Below, piece after piece: positions 45,310-60,300 of a DNA stretch of 64,000 nucleotides. Numbering within the stretch: the first letter of the stretch is position 1; each line of letters begins with the position of its first letter. The DNA lies in contig OZ037768.1 in NCBI GenBank assembly GCA_964035545.1, positions 13,082,175 through 13,146,174 on the forward strand. The letters run 5' to 3'. The DNA comes from Bugula neritina (lineage: Eukaryota > Bryozoa > Gymnolaemata > Cheilostomatida > Bugulidae). The notes beneath the pieces were generated by a model that searched no databases, was not told the DNA's origin, and worked only from the letters and a program-made list of their open reading frames with translations. Both the position numbers and the translations under genes were made by a program.

Positions 45310-48300
45310 ATGCATGTGAAAGAATATAGAATTCCTCTACCTTTAACTGTGGAGGAATACAGAATAGCTCAGCTCTACATGATACAGGTAATGAAGATGT
45401 TCTACTTAGAAATTGGGTCTAGTTGATGTATTTCAGAACATTTCAAGAATGGCAAACTTTTTTGAGCTGTGCTGCCGATATTTGCATCTCTACCATAGGC
45501 ACTGATATAGTTGGTAAGTTTGTTGCTAAGGGGGCTGACACTGTATTGCTTCTCCTAATTGTATACCATGTGCTGGTACCGACACATTTGATTATTTACT
45601 CTAAATTTTACATTTGTCATTGTTGTTTGTGGCTTTAGTTAGGGATAATTATGAAATTAACTTTAGTGATTTTTTGTACTGTATCTAAATAGTTAATGAC
45701 AGTGGCATTGCTTTTAAAGTTGCAAAATTTATTGCTTAGGTATTACAAATAAGTTTCTGCTTAGCATAAACTAAATCGCAAATACTTCCACTGAATATCT
45801 TAACATGGAGATCTGTTATGATATTTTCAAGGTGGTGTGTTTTATTATTTTTAGTAATATTTTTTCCAACTAAACTTGAGTGTACATTAGAAGCCCAACA
45901 TAGCTAACAAAAGCTTTAGTTGTCTCTACATTGAATATAAATTTTAATTACATCTCATTCTGAAATTGTTGATAGTAATTGTCTCTCTTGCTACTCTCGT
46001 GTTTTGAGCTGCGAACTTTGGTTTATTCTATTCTCATAGTTTTAAATAAGATTTTAAACTTTGAAAGCATTTTTGGGAGAATTAAAACCAAACAGTTACA
46101 CATTTACAGTCTGATAGAGAGTATTCCAATGTCTGTTGCAGAAAAAGAGCCGAGAAGAAAGCTCTGGTGCAGGAAGTGGGGTTGAGATTATCAAGAATGA
46201 GCCGTACAAGGATGGTCCGGGTGGCTGTGGCCAATACACATATAAGATATATCATATAGGCAGTCATTTACCAAGTGAGTAGATCTACTTATAATAGTAT
46301 TATGCTATGCTTGTAATAGTGCATATTATGCTATAGTTACTGTAGTATTATGGTTTTAATTGTAGTTGTACTCTTGTAATGTGTTTATTATGAATAACTA
46401 CATAGCATTGGTTATAATATCCCAGCAAAAGGTGCCATAGCTGATGGCTGTAATACTAATGGTAGTAGTGCTACAGATTTTGTGCTTTAGTTTAGTCATG
46501 GAATGTAATAATAGTACAAAAATGACAGCAATTTTGCCCAGTACAATATGAGTAAGTATGAACTATATTAAAGCAATGGTAGGAAATAATCTGGCTTTGA
46601 TAGCTCTTAGCTGAAATCAGCATGCTGTCTGGATTTCGTCATTGCTACTCTAGTCCTCGTGAGATACTCTACTCTCAGTTTCACTTTCTGCTTTAACTTC
46701 CTGAGCTGGCCTGTGACCCTAGTCAGCATTCTGCTGCTCACTCCTTGTTACTAGTCTAATGAGTTTACTAATAAGGTTAATAAAGTATTACTTGTCACTT
46801 TGCAGAGTAGCAATCAAATTATCCTTAGCTGCTGTTGAAACATTTATTACTTGTATTGGTGCTCGTCACTGGCATTACATCGATTGATACTACATCGAGT
46901 GGATAATTTAATTCTGTGCTTTACATTAGTCGCCACTAAGCATTTGATGGAGGACCTATTGAATGCCAATACTTCTCTGGATTAGACACGTTTTCTATTG
47001 AGCAGTTAAATCCAAATCAATAATGCTGATTAGGATAAACAATTGATGTTTATAAAAACAGTTTAATGTTGGAATTTTTTCAATAGTTTTGTAAAAAATA
47101 TTTATAGAAAATTGTTTTTGGTGTAAAATTGAGTTCTATTTGTTATAGATTATGCTGCATTATTGATTTCTTTAAACTACAGCTAATTGAATGAAGTGCT
47201 ATTAGTTTACTTTTACCGTCTGTTAAAATGAAGCGATTGATTCAATGACTACCATCCATATCTTGTAGCATGTTCTGGTGTTTACAGTTAGTTATACTCG
47301 ATTTGCTGTACCTAATAAAGTGGTTGCCATATTTAGCAATTTTAATTGTAAAATGTAATGAATGTGTAAAGCTGAAACTTTTAATTTTGCTAATACTTGT
47401 GGTTTATTGATTTTTTAGAATGTTCATCAATTGTATGCAATAGCAAGCTAAATGTGCTACAGAAAATCAAAATGACTTCGAATGTAGTTGTTGTGGAGGG
47501 AATTTGTTGGATGTTGTTTATGCATTATCTTGCTTACTAAATAAAATAATAAAAACAACTTACATAGTTACTTGAAAATTAACTCTAGCCCTTTTCTACC
47601 GCTTATCAAAATACTTTTACAATACTCACAGACAATTGATATGTTCAAATAAGGTAATAATAAATCCAAGTTTCTACTGATTTATTGCATTCTATTTCTG
47701 AAATTTATTAAAAAAGGAAACACATTATGAGAATAAATTGTGTTTTTATTGTCATGATGTATTTTATTTTTTGATGAATATCAGAAATAAAATGTAATAA
47801 ATCAGTACAAAATTGGAGTTATTATTACATTATTAGGTTTAGATCAGGTAGATTTTCTCATTCAAGTCATTTTCCTACAGAACTTTTGAAGTTGGGATGA
47901 CTAGTGTTTTCCAATAATAGCGTTTATACTCTCACATGATTGGAAAACAGAGAAAACTGTTTCAGATAATTAAAATTATTTTTGTTATTGAATAATCTGT
48001 AGCCTCTACTGAAACTTCATTTCAATCTCACACTGAATGATTTATAAAATCAGCCGGTTATCTTTTACTGTGCAGAGCTTGTTTTTTAGTCATTCTAAAT
48101 AATATTAAGTTGGTACATTTTAGTAAGACTTGAACTAAGGCAAGCTACTTTGTATGTTGTATTCATTTTAGTATAGTCAAACTTTCAAACGATGCAAGAT
48201 TTAAAATGTATATATTAGTACATGGGTTACCCATGCTATTGTGATTGCACTCGAAATGTATGGTGTTTTCTGTAGACTGGTTTAGAGCAATTTTACCCAA

Positions 48301-51300
48301 GTCAGCCCTCAGAGTGGAGGAGGAGGCCTGGAATGCATATCCCTACACTAAGACAATCTTCAGATGCCCTTTCATTGAAAAATTCTCAATTACTATAGAG
48401 ACTGTCTATAAGCCAGACGGTGGGACTCAAGAAAACGTTTTTGGTTTAGGTCAGAGGGAGTTAAAGACAAGACTTGTTGGTAAGAACGGGGGGGGGGGGG
48501 GGGGAGTTGAAATCATCAATACTGCATAGCCATGACATTTGGCAGTTCAAATAATAAAAAATTATGTTGGTTTTAATACAAGATAGTTTTATTTCGTATT
48601 TTTTACATTTAGAAGCAGTAGTGGAGAATTTGAAATAGCCTAAGTTCTTTAATTTTATTATTAACTTTTTGTGCTACATTTCTTCTCTGGGACACAGGCT
48701 TTTCTCAATCTCTCAATTTTTATTAATGTTTTTTACCAACAACCAGCTTCAATTTATTATGATTTTTATTTTGCATGCGTATTTAGTTGAATATATAATA
48801 TTTTTAAATGTATTTTATCATTGCCTTGGGGCTCAAGTAGTCATCTTATGAGCTAATCATTATTGTATATAGTTTAGTATTATATAATATATACTATTAT
48901 TAAGTATTAGCTATACTAAATTATTTACAAGGTTGATTTATTAATCAGCGTCATTTGAATGAATTTGTGAAGCTGGTCAAGCTTGCTTGTCAATAGAAAT
49001 ATAGTCTAGTTCAGCCTATTGAACTTGGCGTATCATTACTTCTCCCTTTGTTCTGTTGTGAAATAGATAAACTTTCTATTAATTTATAATGCTCTCTCTA
49101 TAGTCTATGGTTTCAGATGCTACTCCTAATATGTTCAAGTTGGTTCTGTTCTAACTTAACTTATGGTTTCTACAGGCATAGAAAATTTATGCCTCCTTGA
49201 AAACCTGCAATGATATGACATCTTTTTGTACAGCTCAAAAACGAAAAAACTTGCTTTGTTCTTAAAAATTGATTATATTATAATTAAAGAACAATTTTAA
49301 TTGTGTAACGGAGAAAATAGGGTTTAATTGGTTAGAAAAAGGTGTAATTTATGAAAAACAAAGGCATTCTGGTCTCACTGTATTCACATTCCTTTTAGAC
49401 TTGCTTGACTTTGTCAAAGATTCACTTCCTTCTGGAGATTACAAGAAAGAAGAGGATCCCAAACTCTACGTCTCTTCAGCAACTGGCCGAGGACCTCTCA
49501 CAAATGATTGGTTGAAAGAGAGAATGGTACATGGCCCAAGTGGCGGACCTGTGATGTGTGCATACAAGTTGTGCTATGTAGAGTTTAGATACTGGGGCAT
49601 GCAGTCTAAAATTGAGAAGTTTATTCATGACACAGGTATAGTCTGTAGTCCAAACATTTATAATATAAGTTACTGTCAGCACTCTTTACCAGCATTTCAA
49701 TTTGACACTTCAGCTTCATTTTTAATGTCACAGTATAGGGTAGTATTCAGGGAGCAGCCGTGGTGTAGGGGGTTAAAGTGTTTGCTTTGTGAACACGAAG
49801 TCATGGGTTTGAACCTGACAAAGGCCATTGGTAATGTTAGGAAGAGCATCCAGCCTTAATTGCTCCTGTGCCTCATTTAAACAAGTCCTTAGCCCATTCT
49901 AGCAACTACTCTTTCTATCAGGGGTTTCTCACAGGGATGGTGACTATAAACTTGCGTGAGAGTGAGTTATTTAAGTTATAAAGGTAACATGGCCATGGTT
50001 AATTTTAGTCTACATGCCTACATTTGGATGGTTTTCATAGAATTACAGCTGTTGCAAGTGTTGTGCAAAAATGACCTCTTGCAGTAAAATATATTCTGTC
50101 ATCACAGCTTCATTGGATGTTGGCGTAGCTATAACTATTGTGAAATACATGCAACAAATGTGTACAGGAACGAACCAATAATATTAGAGAGATACTCGAG
50201 TGCAATAAAAGTCCTTCTACAATCTACAGTCTACTGCCTTCATCCAATTATTAATTAAATAAAAAACTCTTAATTATAAGTCTATTGAAAGTTACCATAG
50301 ACAACTAAATCACTAATCATTGAACAATTGGGAAACAGAAATGAACTTCAGTAAAGACACAACACACTTAATATTATGGTTGTTGAAGATAATTATTATA
50401 ATATACCTTCTACTTTGAAGCTGATTTATACCAACATCAATTTAATATATGGTTGGAAATACTGCTGCTATTACTGTTGCCAGTCGACCATTTTGATAAA
50501 TGAAAATAGTGTAATAACCTGCTAGCTAGTTCTCATTCATAAGTCACAACTACTGAGTAAACACTGACTGGTTAATGAAGGGAATTATGAGTAGCTGTGT
50601 GTTCATATGGCATCATAAATCGCTTCATTTGCCAGCTGATTGAGTGGTATGACTCAGATTTATGTACTCAGTTTCTCTCTAAATCTCTGTCATTGGAAGA
50701 CACTTCCTACTCTATAGGAGATCCCAATAGTTGCAGGCCAAGCTGTGTAGTTCAACATGATAGTTTTATGTATTGAAGGGGAGTTTTATTTTGGTTGCAT
50801 CCAGTCATGCTGATAGTCAATTGATATAGAAGTAGTAATTTACGAAACACCCTGGAGACATATTTTATAATACTGCTCTGCTTGATATTGCTATTAATTA
50901 ATTAATGGCTTAACCACATGCCCTTTACATATACATACTTCATACCATCTAACTTTCATGGCAAACCATACTAAGTTAAGTTTCAGTTAAGTAAGATGCA
51001 ATGTTTCCAAAATCACATCAAAAGTGTAATGAACTTTTATTTATGTTACTGTTTACCCTACTATTTAATAATGAATTGTGATCTTGCAAAATGGTTTCAC
51101 TTCTTCACTACTATAGAGTGTAGGTTTTATTTATGTAGGGAATATATTGCTGGTTATACTGTTATATTTAGCCCTGAGAAAGACTATGGTTAGGGCACAC
51201 AGGCAGGCCTGGGCTTGGCAAGACGAATGGTATGGTCTGACTATTGATGATATACGAGACCTGGAGATGCAAACTCAGCGAGCTCTAGCTCAGAAGATGG

Positions 51301-54300
51301 AGCATGCTGCAGAGAATTCTCCTCAACAACTTCCTTTTTCTGAGGTTAATTTTCTCCTACTTCTACTAAATTGCCTTGTCATTTGTTCAATAGACATTCT
51401 GCTGGTGAATGTGGTTTTGCAAAGAAGCTATTTGTTTGCAATATGTTCTGGCTGATAATTTTTGTTTATTCAGATTTTGAATTCGTTTGTTTAATATTCA
51501 AAATCTGAATAAACAAATTTATTCATTTAATATTTTTTCAAATCACTTCAAATTTGTTACATGTATAAAAACAGAACATATTTTCATTTCTTTTATGATT
51601 CAGATTGTAATAATTTGTTGATGCGTTGCAGACTCACTCCGACACGACAAATTCTAGTACAACTTTAGACTCCTCAGCTAATAATAACTCTTCGTCGGGT
51701 GATTCTGCCTACGGTGCTTTTCGACGAGTCCATTCAGACACACCATCTGCAAATCCTGTCTGTATGTTGACATTCCACTATCTCATTACTATCACTTTCT
51801 ATTTCTACTGATCTACTCTCTTATTGCTATCACATTCTATTTCTACTCTCTCATTACTATCACATTCTATTTCTACTCTCTCATTACTATCACATTCTAT
51901 TTTTACTCTCTCATTACTATCACATTCTATTTCTACTCTCTCATTACTATCACGTTCTATTTCTACTCTTCTACTATCTCGTCATTCTCGAGTTTATTTT
52001 TCTGCTATTCTCACTGATTGGTTAAGCCAAAAGCTAACTAAACTATTTCAATAATTTTTTACTTTTAAGGATTTATTTATTCATAATGAAAATATAGTTA
52101 ATTCCTATTCATTTAAAAAAACAAGTTACTGAAAGTTGTCTATTTCTGATTAATTCCAGTGGAAAGTCCGAGCCAACTGTCAAGGATCAGCTGGTCTAGT
52201 CTAGAGAAAGTGAATGAAGACAGTGATGACGAAGAATACTTTGATGCTCAGGGTATGTTAAGTCTAAATATATTTACCAAATACAAAAGCACTGTCAATT
52301 GTAAATTGAATTGGTATCAACATTATAGCATTCAATAGTCACAAAGAAGTTAAGGTAAAAATAGAAGTAAAAACTTATATTCTAGAAAAAGGTGGATTAT
52401 TATAAAAACTAGTTTCAGTATATTGCCATAATAATTATTTGAACGTTATATATTACGTAATCAATGTAAAACTGTCATGTTTTGTGTATAAATGTTATTT
52501 TAAAGTAAAGTGTGTGCTCAGATAAATGCACAAAGAATAGACAGTATATAGAATAATATAGAGTAGCTGTGCTAGAGTATTTATATAAACTATCAGACTG
52601 TTATTGACAGTCTGGGTATTGACCTTAACACATCAGGGATGATCTATATTTAGAAAATTAATACCCTAATGGAATAGTTACAGATTGATTTGTAGTCTAG
52701 AGACATATATGATACTATCATGTTCTATTTATTTGTATTGCATATTTTCTGTACATAGATGAGTTTGAGAATGGGGACAACAGATCTGAAAATGCGGCGG
52801 CTGGTTCTCTGTTGAACCAAAACGAGGAAGTGGAGACAGTCGCTGCCTCCAATACGCTGTCGGTAGATTCGTCAACCTCCAGTATTGGTTAGTGAATGTC
52901 TCGCCAACTCAAACTAATCAATGTTTTCCTGTAGTTATGTCTATGGCTGTAGTAACTGAGGAGATTGATGAGTATAAAGTTTTATGTTCAAATATGAGTT
53001 TAACTGGAAAGAGAAATTGAAACTTTTGCCGAAGTATATAACAGTGATTTCATCTCCTATATTTTTCATCAGCTCTCCAAGTTTTGTAGCTACAACTTTG
53101 AAGTATGATGATCGGGTTTAGAAAGAATCTGCAAATATTATTTAGCCGAACTAAGCTGTATCACCATTTTGAAAAATTTATTTTAACTATATAATATAAT
53201 TAAACTAATTTTATGTTACAGCTGCAGAAATAATGTTATCCTGTCTTTAAATTCCACTTCTTTGCATGTTTTGTTTCCAATTAACAGTCTGTTTATTCAT
53301 ATACTTAAATGTTGACTCTTGAATACCTCAAGATCTTAAGCCCATTTGTCGATGTATAACAGTGTGTGACTATTACATTGATTTTAAGAGGTAATTATTC
53401 TCAATCGATGCATGCCAGGCTATAGTGTTATGCAACAGGAAGTGTATAGCATACATACACTAATGCTTGTCAATATTACTTTCCTTAATTTTATTCCGTG
53501 TGGTATTGAGTTTTGTAGGTTTAGCACTAGAATATAAGTTACATGTTACATAAATGCGCCTGGCAATATACTGAGATGCACTAGTTTATAATCTAATTAA
53601 TAAAGTGATTTGCACTATTTTCTGACATGATTGTTTAGGCTTGTACTTTGCTGTTACATGGTTTAGATGGGAGTGCTCGAAGTAGCCCCAACAAAACTTT
53701 AAGTCGCCAGGCTACGATAGAGGACATGGATGATGTAGATGGGACATCATGTGACATTTCTGTTCTGTTTCTGGTCCTGCATGGAGGTAATTCATATCCC
53801 TGTTGATTATTATATGGCAGACCTGGTCAATAGAAAATGTTTACTCAAGTTACCTGTCAGGTACTGTACATATCAGTTGCCTAATCAGTTGTTTAATCAA
53901 CAAGTTCTTACGAGAGCTTTTATGGTGTAGGTTGATGGATGCATGCTATGTGGTTTTATTTGCTATTGTAGGCAATGCTTTGCTTGTTGAATCGGACAAA
54001 AATTCTAAATTCAGTGACTTGTCAACATGGAAAGCAACATTTGATAAAGTTGTCTCCCGTCACTACCCCAACTTCCTGGGCCGATACAGTATCAAGCTGG
54101 TTGCTTGTCCTCCTATGCATTCTGAGGCACTGAACCTTCTAGCCAGGTGGGTCGATACATATTTAGTGTGGAGTATATAAACTTATTACTTTGCTTCACA
54201 AGTTCATAGTATAAACACAATGTTGCTTGGCCTATCTACAGGATGTATGTATTTTGGTAGCACGAACTGTTTAAGTTGATGAGCACCTGGTAGATTTATT

Positions 54301-57300
54301 AAACTCTCTCTCTCATCATGTAGTGTTGCTAGTGTGTTTCATATGAAACTATGTGTAGGATACTGACTCTTTTAAATGATAAATTGTTTATTGTTAAATA
54401 AACAATTTGAAATACACTTTTTAGTATAAATCAATGCCTGCTATAAATTGACAGCCACCTTTAAATATGGTGTTTATATTACTAGATACACCTGTCAGGT
54501 TTATTTCAATAGAATAGATACTTGCAGCTTTTCATAACAGCAGATATAGTAAATTATTTGGGAAATTTCACTCCAAATTGTTGTACAGAGAGTTAAAATC
54601 TTTTGGTCAGTCACTGTGACAGATAAGGGGATTTGTCCTCTTCACTGATACAGTAACTCCTTGTTCCGCCACGTGTGTGCTATTAGCCCTGCAAACCTAG
54701 TAGTACCTTCGATCCTTTGCATGCAGTTTTCTTGGAAAAAAACATTGTACGCAGAAGAAATATTGTACAATAATATACCGAGATAGTTACTTGGAGTTGT
54801 ATATACTTGAATGTTGTAGCATCAACCCCCTGAGCAATGAGGGTAGTGACAGTGGAAGCCACACCTACAATGAATATTTCCCCATAAGTGCTGTGCCGCT
54901 ATTAGCTGTACAGACTCCAGAGTACCAGGATTGTCTGCTCAGTGTTGCCAACAGGGCAAACAAGGCTTACAGAGATTTCTTGCTGTCGGATGAAGGCAAC
55001 GGTTTCTCTGGCCAGGTGAGTCTTCACAGCTTTGGCTATATGCACTTCTCCAAGCCTTCTGTAGGGTGCTGCGCATACGTTTGTGCCATCTTTGCATAGG
55101 TATGTATTTCAACTAGAGAATATATGTACCTTAGACATGATGGTTTTGCAATACTTCAAATGGCTTTGGCTAAACAGTATGGTATTGCGTTTAGTATTTT
55201 TCTACACTGCAACACTGTCTTATCTAGTCTCTAATTAAATGCAAATCTGAAGACGTAAGTTGGAAGCAATAATGCCATCTCAAACTCAGCCAATCAGAAG
55301 TGTGATATCATTATTGAGAAAGATTTGCATGGTGGCTGCTATAATAAACTATGGAGTTGTGTTGCAGCATCGATCTGCTTTAAATATTAATAATATATTA
55401 TAAAACATTTAATAACTTATGTGATGGCTATGCTGCTAACACTAGGTTGTACTGGTGGGGGACTGCATGGGCTCTGTGCTCGCATTCGATATACTGTGTG
55501 TTGCTCAGCCGGAGTTGTCACCACAACTGGAAGACAAGAAGAAATATGCTAGTGATACTGATCTCAGTGAATTACCTGAATCTAAAGATGTTGCTGATTT
55601 TAGCGGTAGGTTAACTTGTACATGTGACGTAATACTATTTATTAACCACCATGACAACATAGATCACAAATTTGCATGATACGATTCTGCACTAAAAATT
55701 TGCTATGGTTGTATAAACAGATTTCTATAAAATCGGACTAATGCATGGTATATCATATTATTGTGAATTCGTTAAAGGAGTTTGCTTAAAAATAATGACA
55801 CTGTAAAATGTGTTGGATTTTATTTCAGCTTCTGCTCATTCGGTCTCAAAGCGTATGTAAATGGTTTGCGTAGTTTGTCTACTATATATAACTTGAATAT
55901 GTATGTCATCATGCTGGTTTTATAGGAAATTAAATTATGTTTTGTAAAAGTTGAATAATTGCAGGCTTTACTAGTAATAAAGCAAGTCTACAAACTTAGC
56001 ACAGGATATATTATATTATAAATTTATCGAAACTCATCACCTAAAGTTAAGAACATTCCAGTTTTTACTTAGGAAACCATATAAAACTGGCATGAAATGT
56101 TGCAGCATTTTAACACTGCTTTTATAACTAAAAATATAGTGTTTTCTAATTTAAGCTTTGAAGTTTTTCCCCCTTATGCTTACTTGCCCACTACAACACT
56201 CACCTAAAGCAATGTCCCTAACCACCACTGCCGTAATAGAAGTTATATTGCAGTTGATATCTTCAATAAACTCTTTCCTTTCAATGAGGTTTCAGTATTT
56301 ATTTACTATAAAATGAAAACAGTTACTCATTTCTACAGATTGTATGACTAGAAGTGCCGTGATTGGTCGACCATATCAACGTTATGGTAGAGTTGAATAT
56401 AAGTAACAATAGTTTAATAATGCTGTGCTGTCCCAGTGTCACGTGGCTCAGGGTGATCAATGTGCATGCGTATTATTCAGCTTGAGTGTGTGCAAAAGTT
56501 CTACTCCAAATTATATAAGTTTTAATTCAAAAGAGTTACTCAAATTGATATCATTGATAGGCTTATAAAATATTATAATTCAAGATTGAAAAAGGCAGCA
56601 CAAAGTGTTTCAAAGTTATCAAATTGATGTAAGACTAAATTCGTTATACTAATAGCCACAGGTTTTATACCTCCAGCATTAAAGAACCCTGCCAGATTAC
56701 TTAGGAAAAGTGCTACTGTGGATATGGGAAGCGCTGGTGAAGGCTTAGATCTTGTAGTTTGTGATGGTATAGCAGTGTCATACAATTCTCCAGTTTTCCT
56801 TTTTACACCCTTGAGATTCATGTGATATTTTCTCCTTTTCAACACTATATATTATGCAGTGTGTAAGCCTGTTTTGGTGCTGCTAATACAAATATGCATG
56901 ATTGTGTGCTGTGTTAAAATTTTCCAGCAGCTCTTGGTGGTGTGACAACTCCCGTTTATATAAAGTCCTAGAATTCTCTGATAGTTTATTAGATGTTGTG
57001 GTGTGGTTTTTCTTAGGCGTGAAACAGGCATTACGGCTGACTATCTCAGCCGGAAATAATCCGCCAGGTATTAAACATATCGTCTACTTCCTCTGTGGTA
57101 ACCTCATCACCTGCCCAAAGCTATATGTTTCAATATTCCGTTATCAACTTCATTTTCATGTAACTTCACTGCTCAGTGTTATAATATAATGTATGTACTG
57201 TGTTGTCAGCTTGGATTGGGGAACGAAATCACAAATAATTTTCCAAGTGCATGTCTGTTCATGCCAACCTACCTTTTATTTTATTATCCCTTTTGTCTGT

Positions 57301-60300
57301 TATGCATACAGTATACCTGCCTTGTACCATTCCCATGCATATGTTCAGATTAATATAGCTATTTTATTTTTGTTGATTATTATGTTAAAATGTTCCCTCT
57401 ATGTTTTAGAACGCAGAGATCCTAACTGTTTTCTATATCCAATAACTTATGTACATTAACTCTTTTAGTAGCTGAATACTAAGTAATTGTTGTTGCTAGC
57501 TTATTTGATTCCAAATCCATACATATCTGCATCAATACAATATTGAAATTATTATTTCTGGTTTTAAATTTAATAAAATTAGTATGTCAATTAAGTTACT
57601 ACTTTAGGAGTTGATGGTAATTAATTTCCTAAAATGAATCATACCAATCTACAATCATATTACAAAATGCTTCCAGTGATAGAAAAATGATGAATTTTGT
57701 CTATTTCATTATAGCTGCAGTAGTTGAGCTCTTACACTTTACATTTTCTGAAACATTGTTGTTCTATTTTGTTTTAGTTATATGCATAATGTGTAATTTA
57801 TGTAAGTGTAGATGTTTTTATAATTTGTTGGAATTTATTTCAACTATAATCTTAATGTTGCATTTAGCTTCGATGCCAGCAACCCGTTTATCCAAGATGG
57901 CTTCTCCACTTTTACTTCGAAGCCCTGCCAGCTCAGCTTATCTCCTCCTCCACCAGCCACACTCCGACTCTAAAGTCTTTGAGTTTGAAGTCTCTGATTT
58001 CTTTATGCTTGGGTCTCCTTTAGCCTTGGTTCTGGCTCAGAGGTTCATCAAGTCGGGGCGAGGTGATCCGATGAAATATTTAACATTCTGCTTTAAATTA
58101 AAAAGTATTGATTCACCCTTCTGTATGTAGACTAGATCTCTGAAGTTTGACTGTGATGAGAATGGGGTGATGCTCTTTTTCTGATTACATCACAACCAAT
58201 AGATGATATACGTAAAGTTCTTCTTATGTTTCTTTACTGATTTGTGGCCATTATATAAACTCTCGCAATAGTATATTTTCAAAATGGCTACTACTAACAA
58301 TCTTGTATTTAGTTCTCAACTCCGATTGGCTTAGGCCTTAGACAGACATATTTTATTCACATGATATATAATAGACTGTCTCAATTTACAGAAACCCAGG
58401 TGAGGCCCAACTGCTGTCAGGTCTACAACCTGTTCCATGCTACCGACCCCTGTGCAGGCAGATTAGAATTTTTGCTAGAGAGTTCATTCAGTCAGTTTGA
58501 GACCGTGAGAGTTTCTCGTTATACCAACTATCCGTTAGGGGACGGCCTATCAAACTCCCTGTGTAAGAGTCTAGTTGATATAACATGTTTAGTTTAATTT
58601 AGTCTTGTTTGCAAACCTTTGATGAAAGTCCAATCTCAGTCACTCGTTTTTGATATGCAATCCGTTGAGTGTTCATGGCTAGTCAATATCCCTTAATAAA
58701 TTTCCACTGATTTGACACGAAGATAGTTGTACATGTTTGTGATAATCTAACTGTGCAGCGTACAGAGCTTCTCTCTAATGGAAGTGTCTGCTGCAGGAAC
58801 TATTCGGAGTTGCATACTCTTGCTGTGTACTTGTAGTTGATTGTCTGCAGCGACACGGAGCCTTCAATGATGTCACAGCCAGTCCTGTACGCTCTGGTCT
58901 ATGCTCTAGTCTAGTACGTCAAGGCAGCAATGCCAGCTATCTCTCCACCAACTCTGTAGATCTTAATCTGGATAATGTGGCTTCTGGTAAACATTAATAT
59001 AATATAGAGGGCAGGTTACAGAAAAATATATCTAGTGTCTAATAATAAGTCTTTTAGTCAAGAGGTAATGTCTGTTATTGTTTTATTGTGACACATACTC
59101 TTAGGAAACCACACATGTAATGTAAAAAATATCAGCAAAAAACTACAGAAAAAAATTGAACTTTGTTCACTCGGCCCATAATGCACTTCTTAAAATGGCC
59201 TGTGTAGCAAATAACTGTAGAAAGCGGGGAGTTGTGGTTGAATTTCTGCTTGAGGAAGGAGAGATTGCAGCTAACTTCTGCTGGAGGTTAGGGAATGTAT
59301 GTGGAGAGGATTTACTAGAAAACAAGCTCGAGAGTATTGAGGTAGCGTTATGGCCTTGTCTTCTGGTGTTGTAAGGCGTAATTCACTTGTAGCCTATGAA
59401 AAACGACACTATCGTCAATACACACACTCACATGGGTAGGCTTATAGGCTAGCAAGTAATATGTGCTGCTGCAGCACGATAATAGCCTCATAACCATATC
59501 ACCAACTACAGCTCGCGGATAGGCAATTCTGTTTCACCCATTCTACCCTTCAAATATGTTACCTTTATTTGTATTACTTCGTTTGAAACAGAAGGGGCTC
59601 TAATCTTCCGATGGATGAATTGAAGGCCGCAACTAATTTAGGGCTGATTGTATTGTGGAGCAATTTTTCAAGAGTAGAATTTATAATTTTTTAAAAAGAT
59701 AAATTGCAGTTATTGAGAATAAAGGAGATTATGTTAAAAACTGGACCTAATAAGCAAAGATCTATTGCTGATATTGCTGGTATATTACATGTGTGGTTCA
59801 CATAAGAATCTGCCACGACTAAACATTACTCTTTGACCGACTCTAGTGTAATTCTATCTTGGAGTTGTTTGCTACGTATAGCATGTATTATTCACACACT
59901 TAGTTTTAGTTTGTTGTAGAAAGTGAAGAAATGTGCTGTAGAAGTTTTAGTTAGTTTTGTTACGTTTTAGGAAAGTTTAAATAATGAACTTTTGTAAGCT
60001 CCAGGTTTTATCATTTGTTAGTCGCTTTATTTCAGTAGAGGTTTCGTATTTCTACAAAATCATTTGTAATTTTATGCAGCAACGACCCCTGTGGACATGT
60101 AAGCTGTTTCTATCTAATAGCCAAGGAGTCTTTTTTGTCAACTCTTGTATTTCATTTTTTTTCCCGAGCTAAAATATCATGGGTATGATTTTAGATGATC
60201 ACGTATGGTCAGGTCGTGAGATGGATTTAGGTAAAATGTTAGCCTAGATTCCTCTAAAGAAATGTTTAATACGCAAAGTGTAATTTCATTTAAATGTAAT

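Noticed and set aside
44974-45319. Open frames with LMTPADKLMTSAGC-type repeats on both strands
   Set aside because: A 42-bp minisatellite, divisible by three, stays open in several frames; not evidence of a protein.
49751-49830. Functional tRNA gene
   Set aside because: A- and B-box words are present, but the cloverleaf arms do not pair well and the sequence continues into a SINE body.
49636-49859. Extension of the PITPNM exon to a 152-codon open frame
   Set aside because: A GT donor at 49636 restores exact homology with the next exon (ALRKTMVRAHR); the extension runs into a tRNA-derived SINE.
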